Of a DNA stretch of 7,408 bases, positions 1-6,326 are shown in pieces (positions within the stretch are counted from its first letter, which is position 1; every line of letters begins with the position of its first letter). Location of the stretch: assembly GCA_003157595.1 (NCBI GenBank), contig PMKB01000053.1, positions 1,808-9,215 of the forward strand, given 5' to 3'. The notes under the pieces are model-generated. The model did no database searches. It was not told where the DNA came from and was given only the letters and a program-made list of their open reading frames with translations. This stretch comes from Solirubrobacterales bacterium. Lineage in GTDB: Bacteria > Actinomycetota > Thermoleophilia > Solirubrobacterales > Solirubrobacteraceae. Made by a program: the position numbers and the translations under genes.

Positions 1-250
1 GATGTGGCACGCCATCCGATCGCGCTGATACGAACACGGATCGGGGGAGCCGCGCACCGGCCTCGCTTGTGAGGGTGAGGCATAGGGTGACTGACGCCAG
101 GTTCTTCGGGCGTTGCGACTCCCCCAGCCCGCTGCGGAAACATACTGATTGCAGGCTGGGCCGCACAACCCAGTCGGCGAATCGCAGTCGCCCAGGTCCG
201 AGCGCCCGAGTTGAGTGCTGGGTTTCGCGCCGAGCGACAGCGTGTTCGCG
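1..250. other. Left edge with no recognisable feature
   Basis: I see no gene, RNA or mobile element that I can support here. One minus-strand frame stays open with moderately G/C-rich third positions (it includes LSLGAKPSTQLGRSDLG near 190-240), so the end of a gene running in or out of the left edge cannot be excluded, but nothing identifies it. Confidence 0.3.
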
Positions 251-738
251 TCAGCGCGGCGCTGCTCCTTGAAAGAGCTTGATGACCCTGCCGTTGGCGG
301 CTCGCCACACCATCGTCGGTGTATAGGTGTTGTTCGTTCCGCGTGGAATGGTCGCGGCCACGACGTTGTCGGTCACGCGCGTCTTGATCGTGACCGAAGG
401 AAGAGCGTGGCTGCGGGTCGGCAGTGCAGCTGCTCGACCTCGACGGCCAGCGCGGGCCGCCCCTCGCTTGCCACGTTCGCGCGCGGGGCAACGCGCGTAA
501 GACCGGTGCCGGCACCGATCGTGCCGGCCGGCCGTCGTGCTGATCGCCCGTCAGCGGCTCGTCGTAGGCGACCTTGATCTCGGTCAAGAAGGCCGCTGCT
601 TCGCCGACAGCTCCGTCAGCCCCCGCGACCGCCGCTGCCTCGCGCACACGCCGCTCGCGCTCGTCCTTTGGCAGGTGACGCATCGACGACGTGCGGCTGG
701 AGTGCATGGGACTGGGAGACCATCGCCGGCCGGTACAT
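251..738 (-). pseudogene. Possible decayed small gene with shifted frames, family not recognised
   Basis: No single frame here gives a convincing protein, but collinear minus-strand blocks do look coding, with mostly G/C third positions. A first block starts at ATG 738 (MYRPAMVSQSHALQPHVVDA). A second at 683-531 contains AAAFLTEIKVAYDEPLTGDQ. A third at 522-421 contains LTRVAPRANVASEGRPALAV. A fourth, 403-251, contains PSVTIKTRVTDNVVAATIP and ends in a TGA. Joining them would give about 150-160 residues but needs three frame changes. Either the gene is decayed, or the assembly has small errors, or the blocks are chance in GC-rich DNA, where open frames are common on every strand. I recognise no family. 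It has the same direction as the sugar operon but lies beyond its terminator. Confidence 0.3.
478..517. repeat. Two adjacent inverted repeats in the left flank
   Basis: CGCGCG at 480-485 and again at 492-497 forms a 6-bp stem around a six-base loop. Six bases further lies CGGTGCCGGCACCG (504-517), a perfect 14-base palindrome. They fall inside the third block of the possible decayed gene and next to one inferred frame change. Function is unknown. Confidence 0.4.
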
Positions 739-840
739 ACCGCGGTGAGGCGGCCCGTGAACGTCCTCCTGGGCAGCCTCCTCCCCGGTAGCCGCATGGC
801 AGTCGCATTCCGGTTACGGGTTAGGCCGCCAGAGACGACG

Positions 841-890
841 GGCCCGGCACCGCTACCCACATCTGCTGGGAAAAGCCGCGGTACCGGGCC
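841..890 (-). terminator. Strong hairpin after the binding-protein gene, probable operon terminator without U-run
   Basis: Arms 841-853 and 878-890 pair over 13 positions. On the plus strand one position (848/883) would be a C-A mismatch, but in RNA copied from the minus-strand genes it becomes a G-U wobble, so the stem is continuous only in the transcript of this operon. A smaller stem, CCCA/TGGG (856-859 and 867-870), is nested in the loop. It begins 39 bases after the stop codon. No T-run follows, as is common for terminators in high-GC bacteria. A role in protecting the 3' end is an alternative. Confidence 0.6.
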
Positions 891-894
891 TGTT

Positions 895-906
895 GCGTCG
901 CGACGC
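895..906. other. Perfect 12-base palindrome GCGTCGCGACGC after the binding-protein gene
   Basis: The sequence equals its own reverse complement and lies between the binding-protein stop (930) and the large hairpin (841-890). As RNA it forms only a 4-bp stem with a CGCG loop. As DNA, a palindrome centred on CG resembles the general shape of LacI-family operators, but its place after the last gene argues against control of this operon. It could be an added part of the terminator region. Confidence 0.4.
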
Positions 907-929
907 TATCTACTGCGCCGAACTGATCA

Positions 930-2246
930 CTACTTTAGAGCAGCGCTGATCGCCGCCTGGGCGGTGGACAGCGCACTCGTCACTTCAGCACTGGTCGGAG
1001 TTGCCGAAACAGCCGAGATCGCGTCCCAGACTGCAGTGGAGATCGTGTTGTACTTCGTGCCGAGACCGTACGTGCGTGGATGCGCGTACAGGGTCTGCGT
1101 CGCGAGCACGCTCCATTCGGGGCCCGCCGCCTTCACGAACGCCTTGGCGACGGCCTCCCGCGCCGGAAGGTAGCCGAACTGGTTCGCCATGTTCAATTCC
1201 TCCGTGGGCGACTGCAAGCCCTCGATGTAGTCGAACGCCAGCTGCTGCGTAGCCTTGTTACCACTCTTGCTGATCTGCCAGTCCTCGCCGCCGAGCGGCA
1301 CGACGGCCTTCTGGCTCGCCGACTCGGTCGGGATCGATGCGACCCCGAAGTACTTGCCGTAGACCTCCGAAGGCGTGGCGCCGTTAAACAGCGGGAAGTT
1401 CCACGGACCGTTCAGCATCATCGCGAGCTTGCCGGCGATGAAGTCGTCGGTCTCTTCCGGAGTCTGCTCGTAATTGCTACAACCGGCGTCGTACCCTCCG
1501 CCGCCCGGAGCGAGCAGCGTCTGGTACAGCGACAGCGCTTGCTGTCCCGGGGTACCACCGATGTTCGCGAAGGTGAACTTGCCACCGTCGCCCCAGAAGA
1601 AGGGCTCCCACTGCCAGGTTGAGTCCTCTCCGTTGTCGCAGGTGACCCCGAATCCGGAAACGCCCCCGGCACCTGCTCCACCCTTGGTCGTAAGTAGCTT
1701 CGCGTCGGTTTCCAGCTGCGCCCACGTCTTCGGCGGGCTGGTGATACCGGCCGCCTTGAAGTCGGCGATGTTGTAGATCAACGCGATCGAGTTCTCACCT
1801 GCGACCGGCAGACTGTAGTTCTTCTTACCGATCAGGCCTTCGTCGATCACCGCCGGGTAATAACCCTTGGTGCTGAAGCCCTTGAACTTGTTCAAAGGCA
1901 GGATTTGCCCTGTTGCAACCATCGCCGCAACGAACGGGTTGTCGGTCGCCAGGATGTTCGGCAGGTCATGCGCCCCCGCTTGCGTCAGCAGCTCCGCGTC
2001 CAGATTGGTGAACGCCACGGCCTCACGCTTGATGGTCACACCAGGATGCGCACGCTCAAACACGGCGTTGTACGCCGTCAGGCCCGCGACCTGGTTCGCT
2101 CCGGTGAAGTAGTCCTCCTCCGTGAGCGTGACGTGGGCCGCAGCGCGAGCGGGCGTGCCGGCCAACCCCATCACGGCAAACACCGCCGCCACGAGGAGAA
2201 CCGCGACGAGCCCAGCTCGCCTTCGCCTTTCGATAAATACACTCAT
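930..2246 (-). CDS. Extracellular sugar-binding protein of the CUT1 ABC importer
   Basis: This is the solute receptor that captures the sugar outside the membrane and delivers it to the two permeases; 438 residues, usual length. The N-terminus is a Sec-type signal: basic ERRRR (6-10), a hydrophobic core (about 12-30) and a likely cleavage after TPARA (35). There is no lipobox cysteine: where one would be expected, LAG is followed by Thr31. Family features include the AYNAVFERAHPGVTIK region (58-73), IAGKLAMMLNGPW (270-282), and the C-terminal stretch with SPTEE (346-350) and GYLPARE (358-364). The only two cysteines, C203 and C256, might form a disulfide outside the cell. The ATG has an excellent ribosome site. 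As the last gene of the operon, it is unusually placed, since binding-protein genes usually come first. The ligand cannot be predicted; the GH31 neighbour suggests an alpha-linked oligosaccharide. Confidence 0.93.
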   Translation of the reverse strand: MSVFIERRRRAGLVAVLLVAAVFAVMGLAGTPARAAAHVTLTEEDYFTGANQVAGLTAYNAVFERAHPGVTIKREAVAFTNLDAELLTQAGAHDLPNILATDNPFVAAMVATGQILPLNKFKGFSTKGYYPAVIDEGLIGKKNYSLPVAGENSIALIYNIADFKAAGITSPPKTWAQLETDAKLLTTKGGAGAGGVSGFGVTCDNGEDSTWQWEPFFWGDGGKFTFANIGGTPGQQALSLYQTLLAPGGGGYDAGCSNYEQTPEETDDFIAGKLAMMLNGPWNFPLFNGATPSEVYGKYFGVASIPTESASQKAVVPLGGEDWQISKSGNKATQQLAFDYIEGLQSPTEELNMANQFGYLPAREAVAKAFVKAAGPEWSVLATQTLYAHPRTYGLGTKYNTISTAVWDAISAVSATPTSAEVTSALSTAQAAISAALK

Positions 2247-2251
2247 TTGTT

Positions 2252-2258
2252 CCCTCCC
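2252..2258 (-). promoter_or_regulatory. Strong ribosome binding site GGGAGGG of the binding-protein gene
   Basis: GGGAGGG on the minus strand contains GGAGG six bases before the ATG at 2246. It fixes that start and is the strongest ribosome site in the window. This fits the need for more binding protein than membrane subunits. Confidence 0.75.
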
Positions 2259-2266
2259 TTTCTCGC

Positions 2267-2298
2267 TATATCGCTACAGTGCATTACACATTCGGCAA
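2267..2298 (-). promoter_or_regulatory. Weak candidate promoter and TAGCGA direct repeat before the binding-protein gene
   Basis: TTGCCG (2298-2293) could serve as a -35 element. The best -10 candidates are TAGCGA (2276-2271, 16-base spacing) and GATATA (2272-2267, 20-base spacing); neither fits well. The same area holds the direct repeat TAGCGA-TA-TAGCGA (2276-2263). The 128-base gap and separate strong ribosome site suggest the binding-protein gene may have its own promoter, but the motif match is poor. Confidence 0.25.
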
Positions 2299-2305
2299 GT
2301 TCCGT

Positions 2306-2330
2306 GGTGCCTCGGTAGCCGGCCAGCACC
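2306..2330 (-). other. Possible small hairpin in the gap between the second permease and the binding-protein gene
   Basis: The arms GGTGC and GCACC (2306-2310 and 2326-2330) can form a 5-bp stem around a 15-base loop. No T-run follows, so it is not a classical terminator. It may protect or process the transcript ahead of the binding-protein gene, but a 5-bp stem can easily arise by chance in such GC-rich sequence. Confidence 0.25.
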
Positions 2331-2374
2331 GTCCCTGCTGCGGCCTCTCGCGGGGCGCAGAATCGCGCACTTCG

Positions 2375-3250
2375 TCAGCCCTTCACCGCGCCGGCAGTGA
2401 GTCCGGTCGCTATGTAGCGCTGCGCGATCACCAGCAACACTCCGGCCGGCACCAGCGCGACAACGCCCGCCGCCATCACCGCGCCCCAATTGGCCAGATT
2501 GTTGCCGAGGAAGCTGTAAATCCCGAGAGTTATGGGCTCGAAGCCGGCGCCGTTCAGGGTGGTCAGGGCGAAGATGAAATCGCCCCAGCCGGCCAGGAAT
2601 GCGAAAACCGCGACCGTGATGATGGCGGACCGGGCGAGCGGGATCACGATCATGCGGAACGTCTGCCACTCCGAGGCGCCGTCAACTCTCGCCGATTGCA
2701 TCACCTCGTTTGGCAAACTGAACAAGAAGGCCCGCAAAACGAGAATGCCGAACGGGACGGCGTAGGTGCCGTCGCAGATAATCACTCCTGGCAGTGTGTT
2801 CACCAGGTGCACCTTCAGCAAGACGGCGAACAGAGACGTGGCCAAGACGATCGATGGAACGATCTGAGCGACGAGCAGCGCTCCGACGAACAAGGCCGTG
2901 ACGCGCATGCGGTACTTCGCGAGCGCGTACGCCGCGGGCACGCTTATCACCAAAGTCAGGAGCGCCGTCGCGAGCGCGATTTCGAAGCTTGTCAGCACAT
3001 GCGCCAGCTGGTCCCCGGTGATTGTCACCGACGCGAGGTTGCCGGGCTGTATGCCCAGAAGGACGGTCTCGTAGTTCGCGAGTGTCGGGTGGTATGGGAA
3101 GAAATGGAACTGGGTGCTGAACAGGGTGACTGTCGATTCGAACGACGCGACGATGATGGCGTAGATCGGAAACAACATGATCGCCACGGCGGCGAACGCC
3201 ACGAGGGTGCTGAGCCATCGCACGGCGGTCTTCTTGTGGCGCCCGCTCAT
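2375..3250 (-). CDS. Sugar ABC transporter permease, MalG/UgpE type
   Basis: This is the second membrane subunit of the importer; 291 residues, normal for the family. Six membrane segments are predicted near 12-36, 88-111, 118-146, 152-176, 204-228 and 255-277. The EAA loop is present but divergent: the EAA triplet reads QSA (185-187), followed by the conserved RVDGAS (188-193) and IVIPLARS. The C-terminus ends TAGAVKG, the characteristic MalG-type end that contacts the ATPase. The outward loop between the first two segments (about 37-87) is fairly long. The ATG overlaps the previous stop as ATGA, with GGAG seven bases upstream, which supports this start. A 128-base gap with a possible hairpin separates it from the binding-protein gene. 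Confidence 0.94.
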   Translation of the reverse strand: MSGRHKKTAVRWLSTLVAFAAVAIMLFPIYAIIVASFESTVTLFSTQFHFFPYHPTLANYETVLLGIQPGNLASVTITGDQLAHVLTSFEIALATALLTLVISVPAAYALAKYRMRVTALFVGALLVAQIVPSIVLATSLFAVLLKVHLVNTLPGVIICDGTYAVPFGILVLRAFLFSLPNEVMQSARVDGASEWQTFRMIVIPLARSAIITVAVFAFLAGWGDFIFALTTLNGAGFEPITLGIYSFLGNNLANWGAVMAAGVVALVPAGVLLVIAQRYIATGLTAGAVKG

Positions 3251-4278
3251 CTTCCCGCTCCCGAGGTCCGGCGCAGCTGATCTCGGCTGAGCAGCAGATA
3301 CAGTGGCGCACAGACGAGCGCGGCTGCGAGCAACACGTTGTTGAGCGCCGCAGCTTCACCGAAGTTGAACTGCTGAAACCCGAGCGCGTAAGACCATGTG
3401 GATATCAGCTGCGTGGCGTTGGCCGGGCCGCCACCGGTCATCCCGATCACCAGGTCGAACACCTTGACAGTGAAGACAAAGCCAAGGACGAACGTTATTT
3501 CGATCACGGGCAGGATGATCGGGATTGTGACGAGACGAAGTCGCGTCCAGGGACCGGCTCCGTCGATCATCGCCGCCTCCTTGACCTCCGCCGGAACCTC
3601 TTGGAGCGCGCTGTAGAGCAGGAGGGTGAAGAACGGCACGCCCAGCCAGATGTTGGCGATCGTGACCGTCAGCAGCGCGTAAGTCGGGCTGCCGAGCCAG
3701 TTGACCGGAGTGTGGATGAGACCGACGTCCACGAGCACCTGGTTGACGGCCCCACCCTCCTGCTGGAACAGCAACCGGAAAATGACGCCCGTCACGATCA
3801 GGGGCACCAACCAGGGGACGATGACGAGGGAGCGTGCGACGGTGCGCCCAGGGAACCGGCTGCTGAACAGCAGTGCGAGGGAAAGGCCGATTATGAATTG
3901 CCCGGCGAGGGAGCCGACGGTGAACTCGAGTGTGTGAAGGATCGCGCTTGTCGCGATCTGGTCATGGAACATGGCGGTGTAGTTGAAAAAGCCGGCCCAA
4001 GGAGCATTGATACTCCCGATCGTCGAGAGAGAGTCGTGCTCGAAGCTGAATGCCAGGTTGTAGACAATGGGTGTGGCGAACGCGAAGAGGACGTACGCGA
4101 TCGCGGGCGTCAGGAAGATCCAACCCGCCAGTTGTTGTTTGTGCGCACCGGACAGCCGAGAGAATGGTCCCCGGCGGCGTGCGGATCGACGGGCGGCGGG
4201 CGCGTCGGACCTCGGCTGCGCCGGCAAAGCGCCTCCCGCTTGACTGTCCATGCTGCCCTGAGTCGCTCGCCCGGGCAT
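3247..4278 (-). CDS. Sugar ABC transporter permease, MalF/UgpA type
   Basis: This is one of two membrane subunits forming the translocation channel of the CUT1 importer; 343 residues. A basic, Ala/Arg-rich cytoplasmic N-terminus (about 1-48) precedes six predicted membrane segments near 51-75, 113-138, 149-170, 200-224, 253-275 and 313-332. The cytoplasmic EAA loop, which docks on the ATPase, is clear: EAAMIDGAG starts at residue 234 and runs into TIPIILP. I chose the ATG at 4278, two bases after the GH31 stop, with GGGGGAG upstream at rather long spacing. An in-frame ATG at 4251 would remove nine residues. The frame is open much further upstream, but that stretch lies over the GH31 gene and lacks permease features. 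The stop overlaps the start of the next permease (ATGA), so the two are probably made in equal amounts by coupled translation. Confidence 0.93.
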   Translation of the reverse strand: MPGRATQGSMDSQAGGALPAQPRSDAPAARRSARRRGPFSRLSGAHKQQLAGWIFLTPAIAYVLFAFATPIVYNLAFSFEHDSLSTIGSINAPWAGFFNYTAMFHDQIATSAILHTLEFTVGSLAGQFIIGLSLALLFSSRFPGRTVARSLVIVPWLVPLIVTGVIFRLLFQQEGGAVNQVLVDVGLIHTPVNWLGSPTYALLTVTIANIWLGVPFFTLLLYSALQEVPAEVKEAAMIDGAGPWTRLRLVTIPIILPVIEITFVLGFVFTVKVFDLVIGMTGGGPANATQLISTWSYALGFQQFNFGEAAALNNVLLAAALVCAPLYLLLSRDQLRRTSGAGR

Positions 4279-4280
4279 GG

Positions 4281-6326
4281 CTAGTCGCTCTCCCCCGCCG
4301 AGAGGCGCCTCAAGCCGCCCCCCGCTCGAAGGTAGACGGGAATGCGTGCGAGCGGCGCCTTGGCGCTCACCCAGCCGTTCGTCTCGACGGGCTCCCCGGT
4401 CCAGGCGTCGAGCCACGAAGCTCCGGTGGGGAGGTACACGTCGCGCTCTCGCACGCCGAGTGCAGTGACCGGGGCCACCAGCACGTCCGGCCCGAACATG
4501 TACTCGTCCCCTATCGCCCAAGCCGCTTCCTCGTCCGGGAACTCCAGGAACAGCGCGCGCATCACGGGCATCCCGGTAGCGCTGGCGCTCGCCATCTGCT
4601 CCATCACGTAGGGGCGTATCCGCTCGCGCAACTCCAGCTGGTCGCGGATCAACGCGTACGCCTCCTCGCCGAACGACCACACCTCGTTCGGCGCCCCGGT
4701 CTGGCCCGAGCCATCTTTGGGCCATGGATCGCGGGCGCCGTGCAACCTGAACAGTGGGCAGAAGACACCGAACTGAAACCAACGCACGACGAGTTCCCGG
4801 AAGTACTCCGTGGTCGGGTCGCCATTGCGAAACCCGCCGATGTCCGTCGTCCACCACGGGATCCCCGCGATACCCATGTTCAGGCCGGCCGGGATCTGCG
4901 CGGCCAGCGCCTCGAAGGTCGACTCGATGTCACCCGACCAGACTGCGGCGCCGTAGCGCTGGCTGCCCGCCCAGGCCGAGCGGCAGAGCGTGAGCACATC
5001 GGCTTCGCCGCTTGCCCGCAGCCCCTCGTAGAAACCCCGGGCGTGCTCGCGGGGATAGATACCCTGGGACTCCGCGCCTTGACCGCTGAAGTACCTGGCG
5101 TTCTCGCCGTTCTCGGCGAGGTCCTCGGGCTCGCAAGCGTCAAGCCAGAATGCCCGGATGCCGTAGCGGCCGTAGCCATCGCTGACCTTCTCCCAGATGT
5201 AGCGCCGAGCTTCGGGATTGGTGGCGTCGTAGTAGCGCATGAACGCCGGGCCGTCGGTGCCCTTGTCCCAGAAGGCGAGGTGGAGCGGCAGGCCCGACAC
5301 GTTTCGCACCAGAAGCCCCTGCCTGTCCATCTCCGCGTAGTTGTCGCTGTCGGGGTTGACGGTCGGCCAGATCGACACCATCAGCTCAACGCCAAGCTCC
5401 CCCAGCTCGTCCACCATCGCCTGCGGGTCCGGCCATTCGGTCGAGTCGAACTTCCACTCGCCCTGGCGCGTCCAATGGAAGTAGTCGCAGACGAGCACCG
5501 CGAGCGGCAGGCCGCGACGCTTATATTCGCGGGCGACCTCGAGGAGCTCCTCTTGGTCGCGGTAGCGCAACTTGGACTGCCAGAAACCGGAGGCCCATTC
5601 CGGCAGCATTGGCGGCAACCCCGTTGCCGCCACAGAGCGGCTGACGATGTCGGCCGGCGTGGGACCCGTCGTCACCCAGTAGTCGATCTGCCTGGCTGCG
5701 TCCGCCGCCCACCTCGTGCGGTTGGCGGCCAACTCGACGCGGCCCACCCCTGGCATGTTCCACAAGAACCCATAGCCTCGGCTTGAAAGAGCGAACGGCA
5801 CGGTGACTTCGGTGTTGCGCTGGACCAGGTCGATGACGGCGCCCTTTTGGTCCAGCAGACCGTGCTGGTGCTGGCCGAACCCGTAAAAGCGCTCCGCCGG
5901 GTAGGCGTTGAAAGTGACTTCGCAGGCGTAGAGGTCGCCTCCGCCACCGCGGTAGCGCCGCTGGGCGGGCGACGTGAAATGGGGAATGCTCTCGCCGAAC
6001 AGCTCCTCGCCGTCCGCCCGCAGGAAACGCACGAGGGGCGGGAAGCGGACGAACCGCTCCTCAGAGCTCGCGTACACCTCGACGACGAGGTCCCCGTTGC
6101 GAAAGCGCGCTCGGTCATCGGTGATCTCGACCTGGACATCGGTGGCTCCGACCTCGACCAAGGCGCTGCCAGGCGTCTCTGTGACGGACGCCCCGAGAGT
6201 CGACCGCACTCGGGCCCCGCTCTCCCCCCAGGCGTCGACCTGGAGGACCTCGCCAGCCTCGAGCACCATGAAGCCGGTCTTGCTGCCTATAAAAGTGGCC
6301 AATTCACGTTCCTTGCTTATGCGCAC
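4281..6326 (-). CDS. Glycoside hydrolase family 31 (alpha-xylosidase/alpha-glucosidase-like), cytoplasmic
   Basis: This is a retaining alpha-glycosidase of 681 residues that should release an alpha-linked sugar from the non-reducing end of an imported oligosaccharide. The N-terminal beta-sandwich spans about 1-230, with the family-typical FYGFGQHQHG at 147-156. The (beta/alpha)8 barrel follows, with DYFHW at 281-285. The nucleophile is D396 in FWLDACEPE and the acid/base is D466 in WSGDI. WWTTDIGGF lies at 491-499 and RLHGARDPW at 527-535. C-terminal beta domains complete a normal family length. No signal peptide or membrane segment is present, so it acts inside the cell after transport. WLDxxEPE plus WTTDIGGF resembles the clade that contains xyloglucan-active alpha-xylosidases, but GH31 also includes alpha-glucosidases and alpha-galactosidases, so the substrate is open. 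The GTG start used here overlaps the ATPase gene by 23 bases; a TTG at 6302 with a better ribosome site is a serious alternative, giving 673 residues. The stop lies 2 bases before the next gene. Confidence 0.93.
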   Translation of the reverse strand: MRISKERELATFIGSKTGFMVLEAGEVLQVDAWGESGARVRSTLGASVTETPGSALVEVGATDVQVEITDDRARFRNGDLVVEVYASSEERFVRFPPLVRFLRADGEELFGESIPHFTSPAQRRYRGGGGDLYACEVTFNAYPAERFYGFGQHQHGLLDQKGAVIDLVQRNTEVTVPFALSSRGYGFLWNMPGVGRVELAANRTRWAADAARQIDYWVTTGPTPADIVSRSVAATGLPPMLPEWASGFWQSKLRYRDQEELLEVAREYKRRGLPLAVLVCDYFHWTRQGEWKFDSTEWPDPQAMVDELGELGVELMVSIWPTVNPDSDNYAEMDRQGLLVRNVSGLPLHLAFWDKGTDGPAFMRYYDATNPEARRYIWEKVSDGYGRYGIRAFWLDACEPEDLAENGENARYFSGQGAESQGIYPREHARGFYEGLRASGEADVLTLCRSAWAGSQRYGAAVWSGDIESTFEALAAQIPAGLNMGIAGIPWWTTDIGGFRNGDPTTEYFRELVVRWFQFGVFCPLFRLHGARDPWPKDGSGQTGAPNEVWSFGEEAYALIRDQLELRERIRPYVMEQMASASATGMPVMRALFLEFPDEEAAWAIGDEYMFGPDVLVAPVTALGVRERDVYLPTGASWLDAWTGEPVETNGWVSAKAPLARIPVYLRAGGGLRRLSAGESD

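Noticed and set aside
841..890. tRNA-like or small RNA gene suggested by the strong outer stem
   Set aside because: It is only 50 bases long, with no T-loop sequence and no cloverleaf; a nested hairpin after a stop codon is better explained as a terminator-like element.
2144..2246. Lipoprotein signal in the binding protein
   Set aside because: The sequence near residue 31 is LAG-Thr, with no cysteine, so a lipoprotein call is not supported.
2279..3280. A 333-codon open frame on the plus strand
   Set aside because: It is antisense to the MalG-type permease; its highly charged Glu/Arg/Gln composition is what reverse-complement hydrophobic codons give.
4279..4857. Upstream extension of the MalF-type permease frame by 193 codons
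   Set aside because: The extra part lies over the GH31 coding region, is Arg-rich and lacks membrane segments, and a good ATG exists two bases after the GH31 stop.
4050..5786. A 578-codon open frame on the plus strand
   Set aside because: It lies antisense to the GH31 and MalF-type genes, is rich in Arg, Pro and Ala, and shows no domain or motif. Long antisense frames are expected in high-GC coding DNA.
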